A program made the position numbers and the translations under genes. Shown here in pieces: positions 8,576 to 16,909 of a stretch of 23,763 nucleotides of DNA; position 1 is the stretch's first letter; the number at the start of each line of letters is the position of its first letter. The stretch comes from an uncultured Phascolarctobacterium sp. Lineage in GTDB: Bacteria; Bacillota; Negativicutes; Acidaminococcales; Acidaminococcaceae. Under the pieces are notes generated by a model. That model was not told where the DNA came from and made no database searches. It saw nothing but the letters and a program-made list of their open reading frames with translations. The stretch spans positions 1-23,763 of the forward strand of contig UQWU01000026.1 of NCBI GenBank assembly GCA_900544885.1, given 5' to 3'.

Positions 8576-10131
8576 AACAAATTGAAAAAAACAGCTTATT
8601 AATTATTGTCGGTGTAGTGTTTTTCACCATTATGTTCGGTATCGGCGGTACACCGCTATTAGATCCTGATGAACCTGTTTATGCAGAAACAGCTAGAGAA
8701 ATGATTCAGACCGGTGACTTTCTTTCACCGCGTATCTTTGGTGCTTATTGGTATGATAAGCCGCCTATGTATTATTGGCTGGTAGCTTTAGCACAGCTTA
8801 TTTTTGGCGATAACGAGTTTGCCGCTCGTTTTCCGGCAGCTCTGATGGCTTCTTTTACTGCGATAATGGTGTATGTATCTACCGCCCATATTTTTAACGA
8901 GCGTGCAGGTTTCTGGTCTGCTTTGATTTTGACCAGCTGTGTACAATTCTTTTATATGGGTAAGGCAGCCGTAACGGATACAACGTTACTTTTCTTTATG
9001 TCAGGTGCCCTGTTAGCCTTTATGCATAAGCGCTATTGGCTGATGTATATCTGTATGGCCTTGGCAACGGTTACTAAAGGACCTATCGGTATCGTTATGC
9101 CCGGCATTATCATCTTTTTATATTTATTATTTATGGGTAATTTACGCGAAATTATGCGTATGCATGTTATCCGCGGACTGCTGTTATATTTTTTAATTAC
9201 TTCTCCGTGGTATTATGCTATGTACACCGTACACGGCATGGAATTTATCAATACCTTCTTAGGTTTCCATAATGTAACACGCTTTACGACACCGGAGCAC
9301 GCTAACCGCGTAACTTTCTGGTATTATTTCCCGGTAATTATTTTGGGTATGTTCCCGTGGACCGGCATTTTGCTTCAATCCATTAAGGAATCTTTGTTCG
9401 GCAGTCGTATAGATGATATGCGTCAGCTACTCTTTTACCATATCTGGTGGGGCTTTGTCTTTATCTTCTTTACTCTCTGCCAGACTAAACTTGTTTCTTA
9501 TATTCTGCCCATGTTTCCGCCTTTAGCGATTATCATCGGTTGGAATATTTCACGTATGCTGACGAAATTCCGTCATAACACTACCTTTTACAGCTGGATG
9601 GCAGGCAGCGGCATAATGTTCCTGCTTTTAGGCATCGGCTGGATGGTTGGCAGCCAATATTTACCAGAAGCATCCTTCAGTCTGATTATGCTAGGCTTTT
9701 TGACTTTACTCTTAGGCTTTGCGGCTATCTTTACGCTGTGGTATTATCGGGATATTGAGTTATCCGCCGGTATTCATACCTTGATTGGTATTGTTACCAT
9801 GTGTGTTGCTTTTGCCTTTGTTCTGCCGGTGATTGCTGATCGCTTCAGCGTCAAGAGCATCAGCAGTGTTTATACTTCCGAGTGTCAGCAGGATGCACCT
9901 ATCTATGTGGATAAATTCCTGCGTCCGGGATTTATGTATTATGCAGGTAAGGCCGGCACGGAAATGTTGCCGAAAACAGACGCTTTGCAGAACGCTTTGC
10001 AGAATGCAGGTCATAAATATATTTTAGTACGTGGTTTGGAATACCGCCGTGTACAAAAAACTATGCCTATTCCGGATAACGTAAGCACGGTAAAAGAAAT
10101 CAGTGATATTTATCTGCTAGAGAAGAAGTAA
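8572..10131 (+). CDS. ArnT/PMT-like glycosyltransferase, family GT39
   Basis: Polytopic inner-membrane enzyme that uses an undecaprenyl-phosphate sugar donor and glycosylates an acceptor on the periplasmic side, as ArnT does with lipid A. The protein is 519 residues, close to ArnT-type enzymes. After the first membrane helix come LLDPDEPVYAE (29-39), with the acidic DPDE typical of PMT/ArnT catalytic loops, and YDKPPMYYW (61-69), another family hallmark. About ten further hydrophobic helices follow, then a soluble C-terminal part (about 420-519). The start overlaps the epimerase stop (ATGA). Genes for 4-amino-arabinose synthesis (arnA, arnB) are absent here, so the donor is likely another sugar. 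A terminator follows. Confidence 0.85.
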   Translation: MKQIEKNSLLIIVGVVFFTIMFGIGGTPLLDPDEPVYAETAREMIQTGDFLSPRIFGAYWYDKPPMYYWLVALAQLIFGDNEFAARFPAALMASFTAIMVYVSTAHIFNERAGFWSALILTSCVQFFYMGKAAVTDTTLLFFMSGALLAFMHKRYWLMYICMALATVTKGPIGIVMPGIIIFLYLLFMGNLREIMRMHVIRGLLLYFLITSPWYYAMYTVHGMEFINTFLGFHNVTRFTTPEHANRVTFWYYFPVIILGMFPWTGILLQSIKESLFGSRIDDMRQLLFYHIWWGFVFIFFTLCQTKLVSYILPMFPPLAIIIGWNISRMLTKFRHNTTFYSWMAGSGIMFLLLGIGWMVGSQYLPEASFSLIMLGFLTLLLGFAAIFTLWYYRDIELSAGIHTLIGIVTMCVAFAFVLPVIADRFSVKSISSVYTSECQQDAPIYVDKFLRPGFMYYAGKAGTEMLPKTDALQNALQNAGHKYILVRGLEYRRVQKTMPIPDNVSTVKEISDIYLLEKK

Positions 10132-10159
10132 ATATTTTGCAGTCACTACAATGAAAAAT

Positions 10160-10208
10160 AAGTCGGCCCCTTGAGCAGTTAGCAAGTTGCCAAGAGTCCG
10201 ACTTTTTT
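10160..10208 (+). terminator. Rho-independent terminator of the rnhC-GT39 operon
   Basis: Stem AAGTCGG (10160-10166) pairs with CCGACTT (10198-10204). The long loop carries further pairing, and a run of six T follows (10203-10208). It sits 28 bases after the glycosyltransferase stop. Confidence 0.75.
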
Positions 10209-10286
10209 CTATAGTATATATTTAACAAAAACTTAAAGAAAATATCACTTTGCCAACTATTGTTACACTAAGGAAAAATCAAATTA

Positions 10287-10295
10287 TGCTATAAT
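10287..10295 (+). promoter_or_regulatory. Extended -10 promoter for the alpha/beta hydrolase gene
   Basis: TGCTATAAT, an extended -10 element (TGn plus a perfect TATAAT). No good -35 box lies at the usual distance, which is common for this promoter type. The hydrolase ATG is 27 bases downstream. Confidence 0.6.
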
Positions 10296-10322
10296 AAAAG
10301 CAGATGCAAAGGAGGAAGCTCC

Positions 10323-11057
10323 ATGGAAAATTTTACTTTTCAAGGACCTTTAGGACCAATAGAATGTATTGTCGAGCCTAACCGCAGTGCCAAAAAGGCA
10401 GTGCTGATTATGGCTCATGGATTTCGTGGCAGTAGGGACAGCGGCGGACGTGCCCAAGGTGTGGCTCAGCAGGCAGCTGCCCATTGCAATGTAGTGCGTT
10501 TTAATTTTACAGGTACAAAGATTATTTCTCGTCAGGTAGAGGAAATTTTAGCGGTAGTGCATGAAGTACACAAGCGTGAGACGGAAAGTCGTATTTATCT
10601 TTTAGGACGCAGTATGGGCGGTGCGGCTTCTATTATCGCTGCTTCATGTGAGCCGCAGATTGAACGTTTGATATTGTGGGCAACGCCGAATAATATGCGT
10701 AAAACCTTTGTCCACGTGATGGGCAAAGAGCATTATCAGCAATTAGATAGCGGTAAAACACTGCATTTTACCGATGAACGTGGTGAATGTGCTTTGACAC
10801 CGGATTTTCTTACCGATTTTGATAAATACAGTATCAGCGATATTTTAAGCTGTTGGGATGAGCGTCCTGTACTGATTTTGCACTGCGAAACAGATGAAAT
10901 CGTCTTAGTGGAACAGGCTAAGCGTAACAGCGAGTTGTTGGGTGATAAGAGTGAGCTGCACATTTTCCCTGCAGGTGACCACAGCTTTACGGAGCATAGT
11001 GAGGAGGCAGGTGCTTTATTAGCCGACTGGCTGGGGCGAAAGGATGCTGCGTTGTAG
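10323..11057 (+). CDS. Alpha/beta hydrolase (serine aminopeptidase S33/esterase-like)
   Basis: Cytoplasmic hydrolase of 244 residues with a complete catalytic triad by position. The nucleophile is Ser97 in GRSMGG (95-100), the acid is Asp191 in HCETDEIV and the base is His220 in GDHSF. The HGF oxyanion-hole motif is at 32-34. It resembles small esterases and lysophospholipase-like proteins of gut Firmicutes; the natural substrate cannot be read from sequence. It has a strong AAAGGAGG ribosome site (10308-10315), its own promoter and a preceding terminator, so it is probably monocistronic. The ppiB-like gene downstream has a separate promoter. Confidence 0.85.
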   Translation: MENFTFQGPLGPIECIVEPNRSAKKAVLIMAHGFRGSRDSGGRAQGVAQQAAAHCNVVRFNFTGTKIISRQVEEILAVVHEVHKRETESRIYLLGRSMGGAASIIAASCEPQIERLILWATPNNMRKTFVHVMGKEHYQQLDSGKTLHFTDERGECALTPDFLTDFDKYSISDILSCWDERPVLILHCETDEIVLVEQAKRNSELLGDKSELHIFPAGDHSFTEHSEEAGALLADWLGRKDAAL

Positions 11058-11071
11058 GACGAGTAGTCTTA

Positions 11072-11100
11072 TTGAAGATTTTTTTAGATACTAGTATAAT
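11072..11100 (+). promoter_or_regulatory. Sigma-A type promoter for the cyclophilin lipoprotein gene
   Basis: TTGAAG (11072-11077), an exact 17-base spacer and a perfect TATAAT (11095-11100), lying 59 bases before the ATG. No clear terminator hairpin was found between the hydrolase stop and this promoter. Confidence 0.65.
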
Positions 11101-11159
11101 AAAAGCATCGATGTACTGCAAAAATTAAGAAATAAAAATAATATTTTTGGAGGCTAAGA

Positions 11160-11717
11160 ATGAAAAAGCTATTGATTCTTTGTTTAATGTTTGCTTGTTT
11201 ATTTTGCGTAACTGCGTGTGGCAAGGAAGAAACTAAGCCTGTAGCGGCAGAACCGGCGACAGCTGTTTTTAGTACTAATATGGGCGATTTTGAGGTAAAA
11301 CTGGCAACTGATTATGCACCGAAAACAACTGCCAATTTTATTAAGCTGGCGAAGGCAGGCTTTTATGATGAGCTGACATTCCATCGTGTTATTGATAATT
11401 TTATGATTCAGGGCGGTGACCCGAATGGTGATGGTACCGGCGGTCCCGGCTACAAAATCGAGGATGAGTTCAGCAGTAAGCTGCTCCATGATGGTCCCGG
11501 CGTAATCTCTATGGCTAATGCAGGTCCTAATACCGGTGGCAGCCAATTTTTCATCACTCTGCGTGAATGTAGCTGGCTGGATGGCAAACATGCTGTATTT
11601 GGTAAGGTTACTAAGGGTATGGATGTAGTTTATAAAATCGGCAAGGTTCCGACCAATGATGCCGATAAACCGCTTCAGCCTGTAATCATCAAAAAGATTA
11701 CTATTGAAAAGCGTTAA
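11160..11717 (+). CDS. Cyclophilin-type peptidyl-prolyl cis-trans isomerase, lipoprotein
   Basis: Catalyses proline isomerisation to help folding of exported proteins. The protein is 185 residues. The N-terminus is a lipoprotein signal with hydrophobic core and lipobox VTAC, placing the lipidated Cys at residue 20, so the mature enzyme should be tethered to a membrane facing the periplasm. The cyclophilin domain (about 33-185) keeps the active-site landmarks FHRVI..FMIQGGD, GGSQFFIT and WLDGKHAVFG. It has a TTTGGAGG ribosome site and its own promoter. It belongs to the PpiB-like single-domain group common in Firmicutes. The 95 bases that follow contain a small hairpin (11780-11794) just before the phoH ribosome site. 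Confidence 0.92.
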   Translation: MKKLLILCLMFACLFCVTACGKEETKPVAAEPATAVFSTNMGDFEVKLATDYAPKTTANFIKLAKAGFYDELTFHRVIDNFMIQGGDPNGDGTGGPGYKIEDEFSSKLLHDGPGVISMANAGPNTGGSQFFITLRECSWLDGKHAVFGKVTKGMDVVYKIGKVPTNDADKPLQPVIIKKITIEKR

Positions 11718-11812
11718 GGCGAAGAATAAAGCTGAACAAGAGGCTGGATTTTTAGCTTTGTCAAAATTTTGCGTGGTAAAAGTGTTTGACACTTGCTTAG
11801 GAGGAAGTACTT

Positions 11813-12805
11813 TTGACTGATAATGCCGGAAAACTGGATACGATTTTAGAAACTATTGACCAACAGGAAATGATGGGTGTGTGCGGCCGTAATGATGAAT
11901 TTCTGCGTATCATCCGCGGAGCCTTTGACTGTACCTTGATTGCTCGAGGTAATACCATCAGCATCAGCGGTAATGAGCATGAAGTTTTGCAATTACAATT
12001 ATTATTACAGGAGCTGCTCTTTTTATACCGACAAGGCTTGCCTCTGACCAGTCATGATGTGCGTTACAGCATTTTGATGGTGAAAGAAGGCAGGATAGAA
12101 AGTCTGCATCGTATGTATGCTGATACGATTATTATTAATAACCGCGGTCGTCAGGTAAAGGCTAAGACCTTGGGACAATGGCAATATGTGGAAACTATCC
12201 GTAAGAATAATATTACTTTAGGTATCGGTCCTGCAGGTACAGGTAAAACATACTTGGCAGTAGCTTTAGCTGTAGCGGCACTGAAGAAGAAAGAGGTAGA
12301 ACGCATCATTTTGACCCGTCCTGCGGTAGAGGCTGGAGAAAAGCTTGGCTTTCTTCCGGGTGATATGCAGGATAAGGTAGATCCGTATCTGCGCCCCTTG
12401 TATGACGGCCTGTATGATATGCTGGGTGCGGAAACCTTTCAGAAGTATCTTACTAAGGGAACGATTGAGGTAGCACCTCTTGCTTATATGCGTGGTCGTA
12501 CCTTGAATGATGCTTATATTATTCTTGATGAAGCACAGAATACTACTCCGGAGCAGATGAAGATGTTTTTAACTCGTTTTGGTTTTGGTAGTAAGATGGT
12601 TATCACCGGCGATATTACTCAGATTGACTTGCCCGGAGGTAAGCCCAGCGGTTTGAAAGATGCAGCCCGTATTTTGGAGGATGTTCCAGGCATTGGTGTG
12701 ATTAAGTTCAGTGAGCATGATGTAGTGCGTCATGAAATTGTCGGCAGCATTATTAAGGCTTACGAAAAATTTGAGAAAAAGCATCAGCATAAAAAAGAAG
12801 AGTAA
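11813..12805 (+). CDS. PhoH-like ATPase (PhoL)
   Basis: Cytoplasmic ATP-binding protein, often encoded beside ybeY and implicated in RNA metabolism or ribosome maturation. The protein is 330 residues. It starts at TTG 11813, with AGGAGG at 11799-11804 (8-base spacing), which settles the rare start. An N-terminal KH-like region (about 20-110) is followed by the PhoH NTPase domain with Walker A GPAGTGKT (139-146), Walker B IILDE (236-240) and VITGD near 264. The ybeY gene follows after 31 bases. In many Firmicutes a 7TM-HD phosphodiesterase gene sits between phoH and ybeY; here it is absent. Confidence 0.93.
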   Translation: MTDNAGKLDTILETIDQQEMMGVCGRNDEFLRIIRGAFDCTLIARGNTISISGNEHEVLQLQLLLQELLFLYRQGLPLTSHDVRYSILMVKEGRIESLHRMYADTIIINNRGRQVKAKTLGQWQYVETIRKNNITLGIGPAGTGKTYLAVALAVAALKKKEVERIILTRPAVEAGEKLGFLPGDMQDKVDPYLRPLYDGLYDMLGAETFQKYLTKGTIEVAPLAYMRGRTLNDAYIILDEAQNTTPEQMKMFLTRFGFGSKMVITGDITQIDLPGGKPSGLKDAARILEDVPGIGVIKFSEHDVVRHEIVGSIIKAYEKFEKKHQHKKEE

Positions 12806-12836
12806 GAGAAGTAAGAATAGACGGAGCGTAAATAGG

Positions 12837-13337
12837 ATGATTATTAATTTAGAAAACGCACAGGAAAAAATCGACCTTGAGGAAACTGTATTAAAACGTT
12901 TGCAGGAGGGTATTGACGCTGTTGCTGATTTAAACGGTTTGGCTGAGGAGGCCGAGGTGGATGTGACGATTGTGGATGATGAAGAGATTCATGAGCTGAA
13001 TCGTCAATACCGCGGTATGGATAAGCCGACCGACGTTTTAAGTTTTGCTTTGGATGAAGGCGAAGAGGATGAGCCGGAGCTGATTGGCGGTCCGGAAGAA
13101 CATTTATATGGTGATATTATTATTTCTGCGGAAACTGCTCTGCGTCAAGCTGAGGAATACGGTCATGGCTTAGAGCGTGAAATGACTTATTTGGCAGTGC
13201 ATGGTATGTTCCATCTTTTAGGTTACGACCATATGACAGAAGAGGATAAAGCAGAAATGCGTGCTAAAGAAGAAGAGGCTTTGCGTGCTATAAATTTAGC
13301 AGAGGAGCTATTTGATCATCCTGTAGGCGAGCATTAA
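12837..13337 (+). CDS. ybeY: Endoribonuclease YbeY (rRNA maturation factor)
   Basis: Zinc-dependent endoribonuclease needed for 16S rRNA 3' maturation and ribosome quality control. I place the start at ATG 12837, giving 166 residues, with GGAG at 12823-12826 (10 bases upstream). The frame stays open upstream into phoH, but that extension is Lys/Arg-rich and unlike the family. The zinc motif HGMFHLLGYDH gives His122, His126 and His132. The conserved YRGMDKPTDVLSF (58-70) is present. It has an acidic insert EGEEDEPE (74-81). Its location directly after phoH is the conserved arrangement. Confidence 0.95.
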   Translation: MIINLENAQEKIDLEETVLKRLQEGIDAVADLNGLAEEAEVDVTIVDDEEIHELNRQYRGMDKPTDVLSFALDEGEEDEPELIGGPEEHLYGDIIISAETALRQAEEYGHGLEREMTYLAVHGMFHLLGYDHMTEEDKAEMRAKEEEALRAINLAEELFDHPVGEH

Positions 13338-13355
13338 ACAGAGCGTAGACAGTAG

Positions 13356-13398
13356 CATAAGAATAATACTTATGTATCGGTGCTGTTTGTGTTATAAT
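13356..13398 (+). promoter_or_regulatory. Possible promoter with short inverted repeat before cdd
   Basis: A perfect TATAAT lies at 13393-13398 with only a weak TTATGT at the -35 position (13370-13375). An inverted repeat CATAAG / CTTATG (13356-13361 and 13369-13374, 7-base loop) overlaps that -35 position and could be an operator. Evidence is limited to these matches. Confidence 0.35.
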
Positions 13399-13432
13399 AA
13401 TTTAGTTGTTGTATATTAAAGGCGGTGAGCGT

Positions 13433-13846
13433 ATGACGATGACGAAAACAAAGGTCAGCGAGCTTAGTATGGCAGAGCAGAAGCTGTATGCTGCAGCAGT
13501 TAAGATTAGAGAGCATGCTTATATTCCCTATTCTCATTTTGCCGTAGGTGCAGCCGTGTTGTGTGCCGACGGTAGAATGTATACAGGCTGTAATGTGGAA
13601 AATGCTTCCTACGGCTTATGCTGCTGCGGCGAAAGAAACGCTGTTTTTGCAGCTGTCTGTGCCGGTGAACGCGAGCTGCAAGTCTTGTGTGTCGTTGCCG
13701 ATACTGCCGAGCCTGTTTCTCCCTGCGGTGCCTGTCGTCAGGTGATGAATGAATTTAAGATAGGCAAAATTCTGTTGGGCAATCTAGAGGGCGATATTAT
13801 TAGTTGTACTGTAAAAGATTTACTGCCCTATGGATTCACATTATGA
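13433..13846 (+). CDS. cdd: Cytidine deaminase
   Basis: Converts cytidine and deoxycytidine to uridine and deoxyuridine in pyrimidine salvage. I place the start at ATG 13433, behind a near-perfect AAAGGCGGTGAG ribosome site (13418-13429), giving 137 residues. A TTG at 13406 would begin upstream of that site, and ATG 13439 is another possible start. The zinc site is Cys65 and catalytic Glu67 in CGE, plus Cys98 and Cys101 in PCGACRQ. The usual CAE is CGE here, in a run of three cysteines (63-65). NVENASYGL (54-62) binds substrate. It lies between ybeY and era, as in many Firmicutes. Confidence 0.94.
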   Translation: MTMTKTKVSELSMAEQKLYAAAVKIREHAYIPYSHFAVGAAVLCADGRMYTGCNVENASYGLCCCGERNAVFAAVCAGERELQVLCVVADTAEPVSPCGACRQVMNEFKIGKILLGNLEGDIISCTVKDLLPYGFTL

Positions 13847-13870
13847 TAGAGGAGGATTCACATAGAAAAT

Positions 13871-14776
13871 ATGAAACAAGAACCGAAGCATTATGCCGGC
13901 TTTGCCGCTATGGTAGGTCGTCCTAACGTGGGCAAATCTACTTTAACTAACAGCCTCATCGGCGAAAAAATTGCTATTATGTCTGATAGACCGCAAACTA
14001 CCCGTAATAAAATTATGTGCATCATGAATACTGATAATGCACAGATTATGTTCCTGGATACTCCTGGTATCCATAAGCCTCATCACAAGCTTGGCGAATA
14101 CATGGTACGTACTGCGGAGGGGACTTTACAGGAGGTTGACGTAATTTTATTCGTTATCGACGTTACTGAAAAACGTGGTTCCGGTGAAGATTATATCTTA
14201 GAATTACTGCGCAAAGTAAAAACTCCTGTTATTTTAGTAGCTAATAAAATTGATAAATTGGATGACAAGGCTAAGCTGTTTAAAATTATGGAGGAATACA
14301 GCAAACTTTATAATTTTGCGGCTATTGTGCCTGTATCTGCTTTAAATGATGGCGAATTTCCTGGCTTAGTCAAGGAAATTACTAAATATCTGCCGGAAGG
14401 TCCTTCTTATTATCCCGATGATATGATTACAGATCAACCGGAACGAGTAATTGCGGCGGAAATGATTCGTGAAAAAGTATTACGCCTTACTCGTGACGAA
14501 GTTCCTCATTCTATTGCTGTAGAGGTTGAGGAATTTAAAGATCGTGATGATGAAAATGTGTATATTCGTGCTACTATTTTCGTAGAACGTGAATCACAAA
14601 AGGGTATTGTTATTGGTGCTAAAGGCAGCTTACTGAAGAAAATCGGCCAACAGGCACGTGCTGATATCGAAAACTTATTGTATTGCAAAGTTTATCTTGA
14701 TTTGTGGGTAAAGGTGAAACCGGATTGGCGTAATAAAGATAAGGTGCTGAAACAATTCGGTTATGATGCTAGATAA
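13871..14776 (+). CDS. era: GTPase Era
   Basis: Essential GTPase that binds 16S rRNA and assists 30S subunit assembly. The protein is 301 residues. The G domain has G1 GRPNVGKST (16-24), G3 DTPG (63-66) and G4 NKID (125-128). The C-terminal KH domain is recognised by VIGAKGSLLKKIG near residue 250. The ribosome site GGAGG (13851-13855) is 15 bases from ATG 13871, longer than usual. No standard start codon lies nearer in frame, only ATT 13856 and ATA 13862. It follows cdd by 24 bases and is probably co-transcribed with it. Confidence 0.96.
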   Translation: MKQEPKHYAGFAAMVGRPNVGKSTLTNSLIGEKIAIMSDRPQTTRNKIMCIMNTDNAQIMFLDTPGIHKPHHKLGEYMVRTAEGTLQEVDVILFVIDVTEKRGSGEDYILELLRKVKTPVILVANKIDKLDDKAKLFKIMEEYSKLYNFAAIVPVSALNDGEFPGLVKEITKYLPEGPSYYPDDMITDQPERVIAAEMIREKVLRLTRDEVPHSIAVEVEEFKDRDDENVYIRATIFVERESQKGIVIGAKGSLLKKIGQQARADIENLLYCKVYLDLWVKVKPDWRNKDKVLKQFGYDAR

Positions 14777-14819
14777 TAGAGAAAAATAAGGGAAGTTTTT
14801 TAGTTAGGAGTGAGGTCTT

Positions 14820-16136
14820 ATCGACGGCGATCCCGCTGTTGGCAGTGCGTTACAGTTTGTTTTGGTGCTGCTGATTGTGTGTTTAAACGGTTTTTTTGTT
14901 ATTGCAGAATATGGCTTGCTGCGCTCTAGACGTGCAAAGCTGGAGGATTTGGCAGAAACAGGTGAAAATAAAGCCTCCATTGTTCTGCGTATTTTAGATA
15001 AGCAGGAAACTTATTTAAGTGCGATTCAGCTGGGAATTACTAGCAGCTCTGTTTTGCTGGGTATTTTAGGTGGTCCGCTGTTTGCACGATTGCTTCATGC
15101 TTATACTGCGCTGGATATTTTATTAGCGTGGATTTTATCCGTAATCTTTGTCATTTTACTGCACGTGGTTTTAGGTGAATTAGTTCCTCGTGCTATGGCA
15201 AGAAGTAATGTCGAAAAGGCAGCGATATTTGTCTGCTATCCGCTGCTATTTTTCCACTATCTGCTTTATCCCTTTGTTATTATTACTAGTAAGGCCTCTT
15301 TGGCTTTGCAGAAGGTGCTGCAAATTAAAAAGCCGGCAGAGGATATTGCTCGCAGCGAAGACGAGCTGCGCCGCATTGTCAGTGCTAGTGAACAGGAAGG
15401 CGAAATTGACCATATTGAAAGCAGCATGATTGACAATGTTTTTGACTTTGCTGACCGTGTAGCCCGCGAGGTTATGGTACCGCGTCAGGATATGGTATGC
15501 TTATATACAGATGATACCTTACAAGAAAATCTTCAAGCAGTGCGTACAAGTCGTCATACTCGTTATCCACTGTGTGAGGAGGATAAGGATCATGTTATCG
15601 GCACTATTCATGTCCGCGACCTGCTTAATGTTAAGGATGTGGCAGATTACGATTTGCGTCAGCTGATGCGTCCTCTAGTCGTTATTCCTGAAGCCATGCC
15701 TATTTCTAAAGCCTTGACCTTAATGCAGAAACGTCATGTACAAATGGTTTTGGTAGCTGACGAGTACGGCGGTACTGCAGGTCTGATTACTATGGAGGAC
15801 TTGGTAGAGGAAATTGTCGGTGAAATTCAGGACGAGCATGAGCTGGAGGAGCCGGCAGATGTAGTGTTACTGCCTAACGGCAATTATGAATTTGATGGTA
15901 TGCTACTTCTTGACGATATTACCGATATTTTGCATATCGAATTTGATGATCCTGAGGAAGACACCATCGGTGGATACGTTTTCGGCATGTTGGGACGCAA
16001 GCCTTTAATTGGTGATGTAGTAGAAATCGGCGGCTATTGTTTCCGTGTTCTGAAAACAGAGGGTTTCCGTATCCTGCGTGTTCAGGCGGAAAAGCTCCCC
16101 GAGCCGCCTCAAGCGGAGAATGAACAGGATGAGTGA
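14820..16136 (+). CDS. CorC/HlyC (CNNM, TlyC-type) membrane protein with CBS pair
   Basis: Integral membrane protein of the CNNM/CorC family, linked to magnesium or cobalt export. The DUF21 membrane domain (about 10-180, three to four helices) is followed by two CBS domains (about 210-330) and a C-terminal CorC_HlyC domain (about 350-425). The stop is certain; the start is not. The frame is open from 14814, and AGGAG (14806-14810) lies 9 bases before ATC 14820. From there the translation DGDPAVGSALQFV resembles the family N-terminus, normally opened by Met. The first standard start is TTG 14862, which has no ribosome site and trims 14 residues. I list 14820 as most plausible; a conservative annotation is 14862-16136 (424 residues). 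Confidence 0.82.
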   Translation: MDGDPAVGSALQFVLVLLIVCLNGFFVIAEYGLLRSRRAKLEDLAETGENKASIVLRILDKQETYLSAIQLGITSSSVLLGILGGPLFARLLHAYTALDILLAWILSVIFVILLHVVLGELVPRAMARSNVEKAAIFVCYPLLFFHYLLYPFVIITSKASLALQKVLQIKKPAEDIARSEDELRRIVSASEQEGEIDHIESSMIDNVFDFADRVAREVMVPRQDMVCLYTDDTLQENLQAVRTSRHTRYPLCEEDKDHVIGTIHVRDLLNVKDVADYDLRQLMRPLVVIPEAMPISKALTLMQKRHVQMVLVADEYGGTAGLITMEDLVEEIVGEIQDEHELEEPADVVLLPNGNYEFDGMLLLDDITDILHIEFDDPEEDTIGGYVFGMLGRKPLIGDVVEIGGYCFRVLKTEGFRILRVQAEKLPEPPQAENEQDE

Positions 16137-16893
16137 AGAAAAGCAGCTTTTAACTGATGAAGCAGTTGTCCTCCATGTCAAGAATTGGCAGAGCTCGGAT
16201 AAATATGTACTTTGTTTTACGAAAGAGCATGGGAAAATACGTTTCATAGCTTACGGTGCCCGTTACATGAAAAATGTTCAGGGAAGATTATTGCAGCCCT
16301 TTGCCCGTTTAGAAGTTGAGGTGCAGCCAGGGCAGCGTATTGACCGCTTGCGTAACTGTTCTTTAATAAAAATGCCGGAAATGCCCGATATGTGGCAAAT
16401 GGCTTATGGTTCTGTAATCGGCGAGCTGACGGCTTTGTTTACTGAAGACAAAGAGCCACAGCCGGAATTGTACAGCGTTTTGGCACTTTCCTTGGAGGCT
16501 TTAAAGCTACGCAATCCACGTATCGTTATGCTTTCCTTTGCTATAAAAATGCTGTATCTGACAGGATTTGCCCCACAGATGAATCATTGCGTAAGCTGTG
16601 GCAAAGAGTTAAGTACTGAGGAAGCATATTTTAATTTCTTGCAAGGCGGCGTGGTCTGCAAGGAATGTAAGGCAAAATATGCAGGTGAGGAAGTATTACC
16701 CTGTAGTATAGGTACTCGCCAGTTGTGGCAGTGGCTGGCACAGCTTGATTACCTCAACCCTACACCATTGAAAATTCATGGGGCAGAGCTGATGGAATTA
16801 GAAAAATTTTTACTGCGCTATATTTATTTTCAGACTGATAAAGAATTGAACAGTTTAAATTTTTTAGCTCAGCTACAGCTAGGGAAAATGTGA
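16129..16893 (+). CDS. recO: DNA repair protein RecO
   Basis: Recombination mediator that acts with RecR to load RecA on SSB-coated DNA. I place the start at ATG 16129 (254 residues), 10 bases after GGAG (16115-16118) and overlapping the CorC-family stop by eight bases; ATG 16120 is a close alternative. An N-terminal OB-fold (about 8-80) is followed by a helical domain and a zinc finger with Cys154, Cys157, Cys177 and Cys180 (CVSC and CKEC). The order era, corC-like, recO matches Firmicutes housekeeping clusters, and the overlap shows translational coupling. Confidence 0.93.
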   Translation: MSEEKQLLTDEAVVLHVKNWQSSDKYVLCFTKEHGKIRFIAYGARYMKNVQGRLLQPFARLEVEVQPGQRIDRLRNCSLIKMPEMPDMWQMAYGSVIGELTALFTEDKEPQPELYSVLALSLEALKLRNPRIVMLSFAIKMLYLTGFAPQMNHCVSCGKELSTEEAYFNFLQGGVVCKECKAKYAGEEVLPCSIGTRQLWQWLAQLDYLNPTPLKIHGAELMELEKFLLRYIYFQTDKELNSLNFLAQLQLGKM

Positions 16894-16909
16894 AAAAAGG
16901 TGATTATTT

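Noticed and set aside
11199..11792. Antisense open frame of 197 codons opposite the cyclophilin gene
   Set aside because: The cyclophilin and its lipoprotein signal on the + strand are unambiguous; the antisense frame has no start signals or recognisable domains.
12732..12836. N-terminal extension of YbeY into the phoH coding region
   Set aside because: The extension is a Lys/Arg-rich out-of-frame reading of phoH; ATG 12837 has a ribosome site and fits the family start.
13493..13640. CGE in place of CAE in the cytidine deaminase active site as a sign of inactivation
   Set aside because: The zinc Cys and catalytic Glu are kept and only the intervening Ala changes to Gly; all other motifs are intact.
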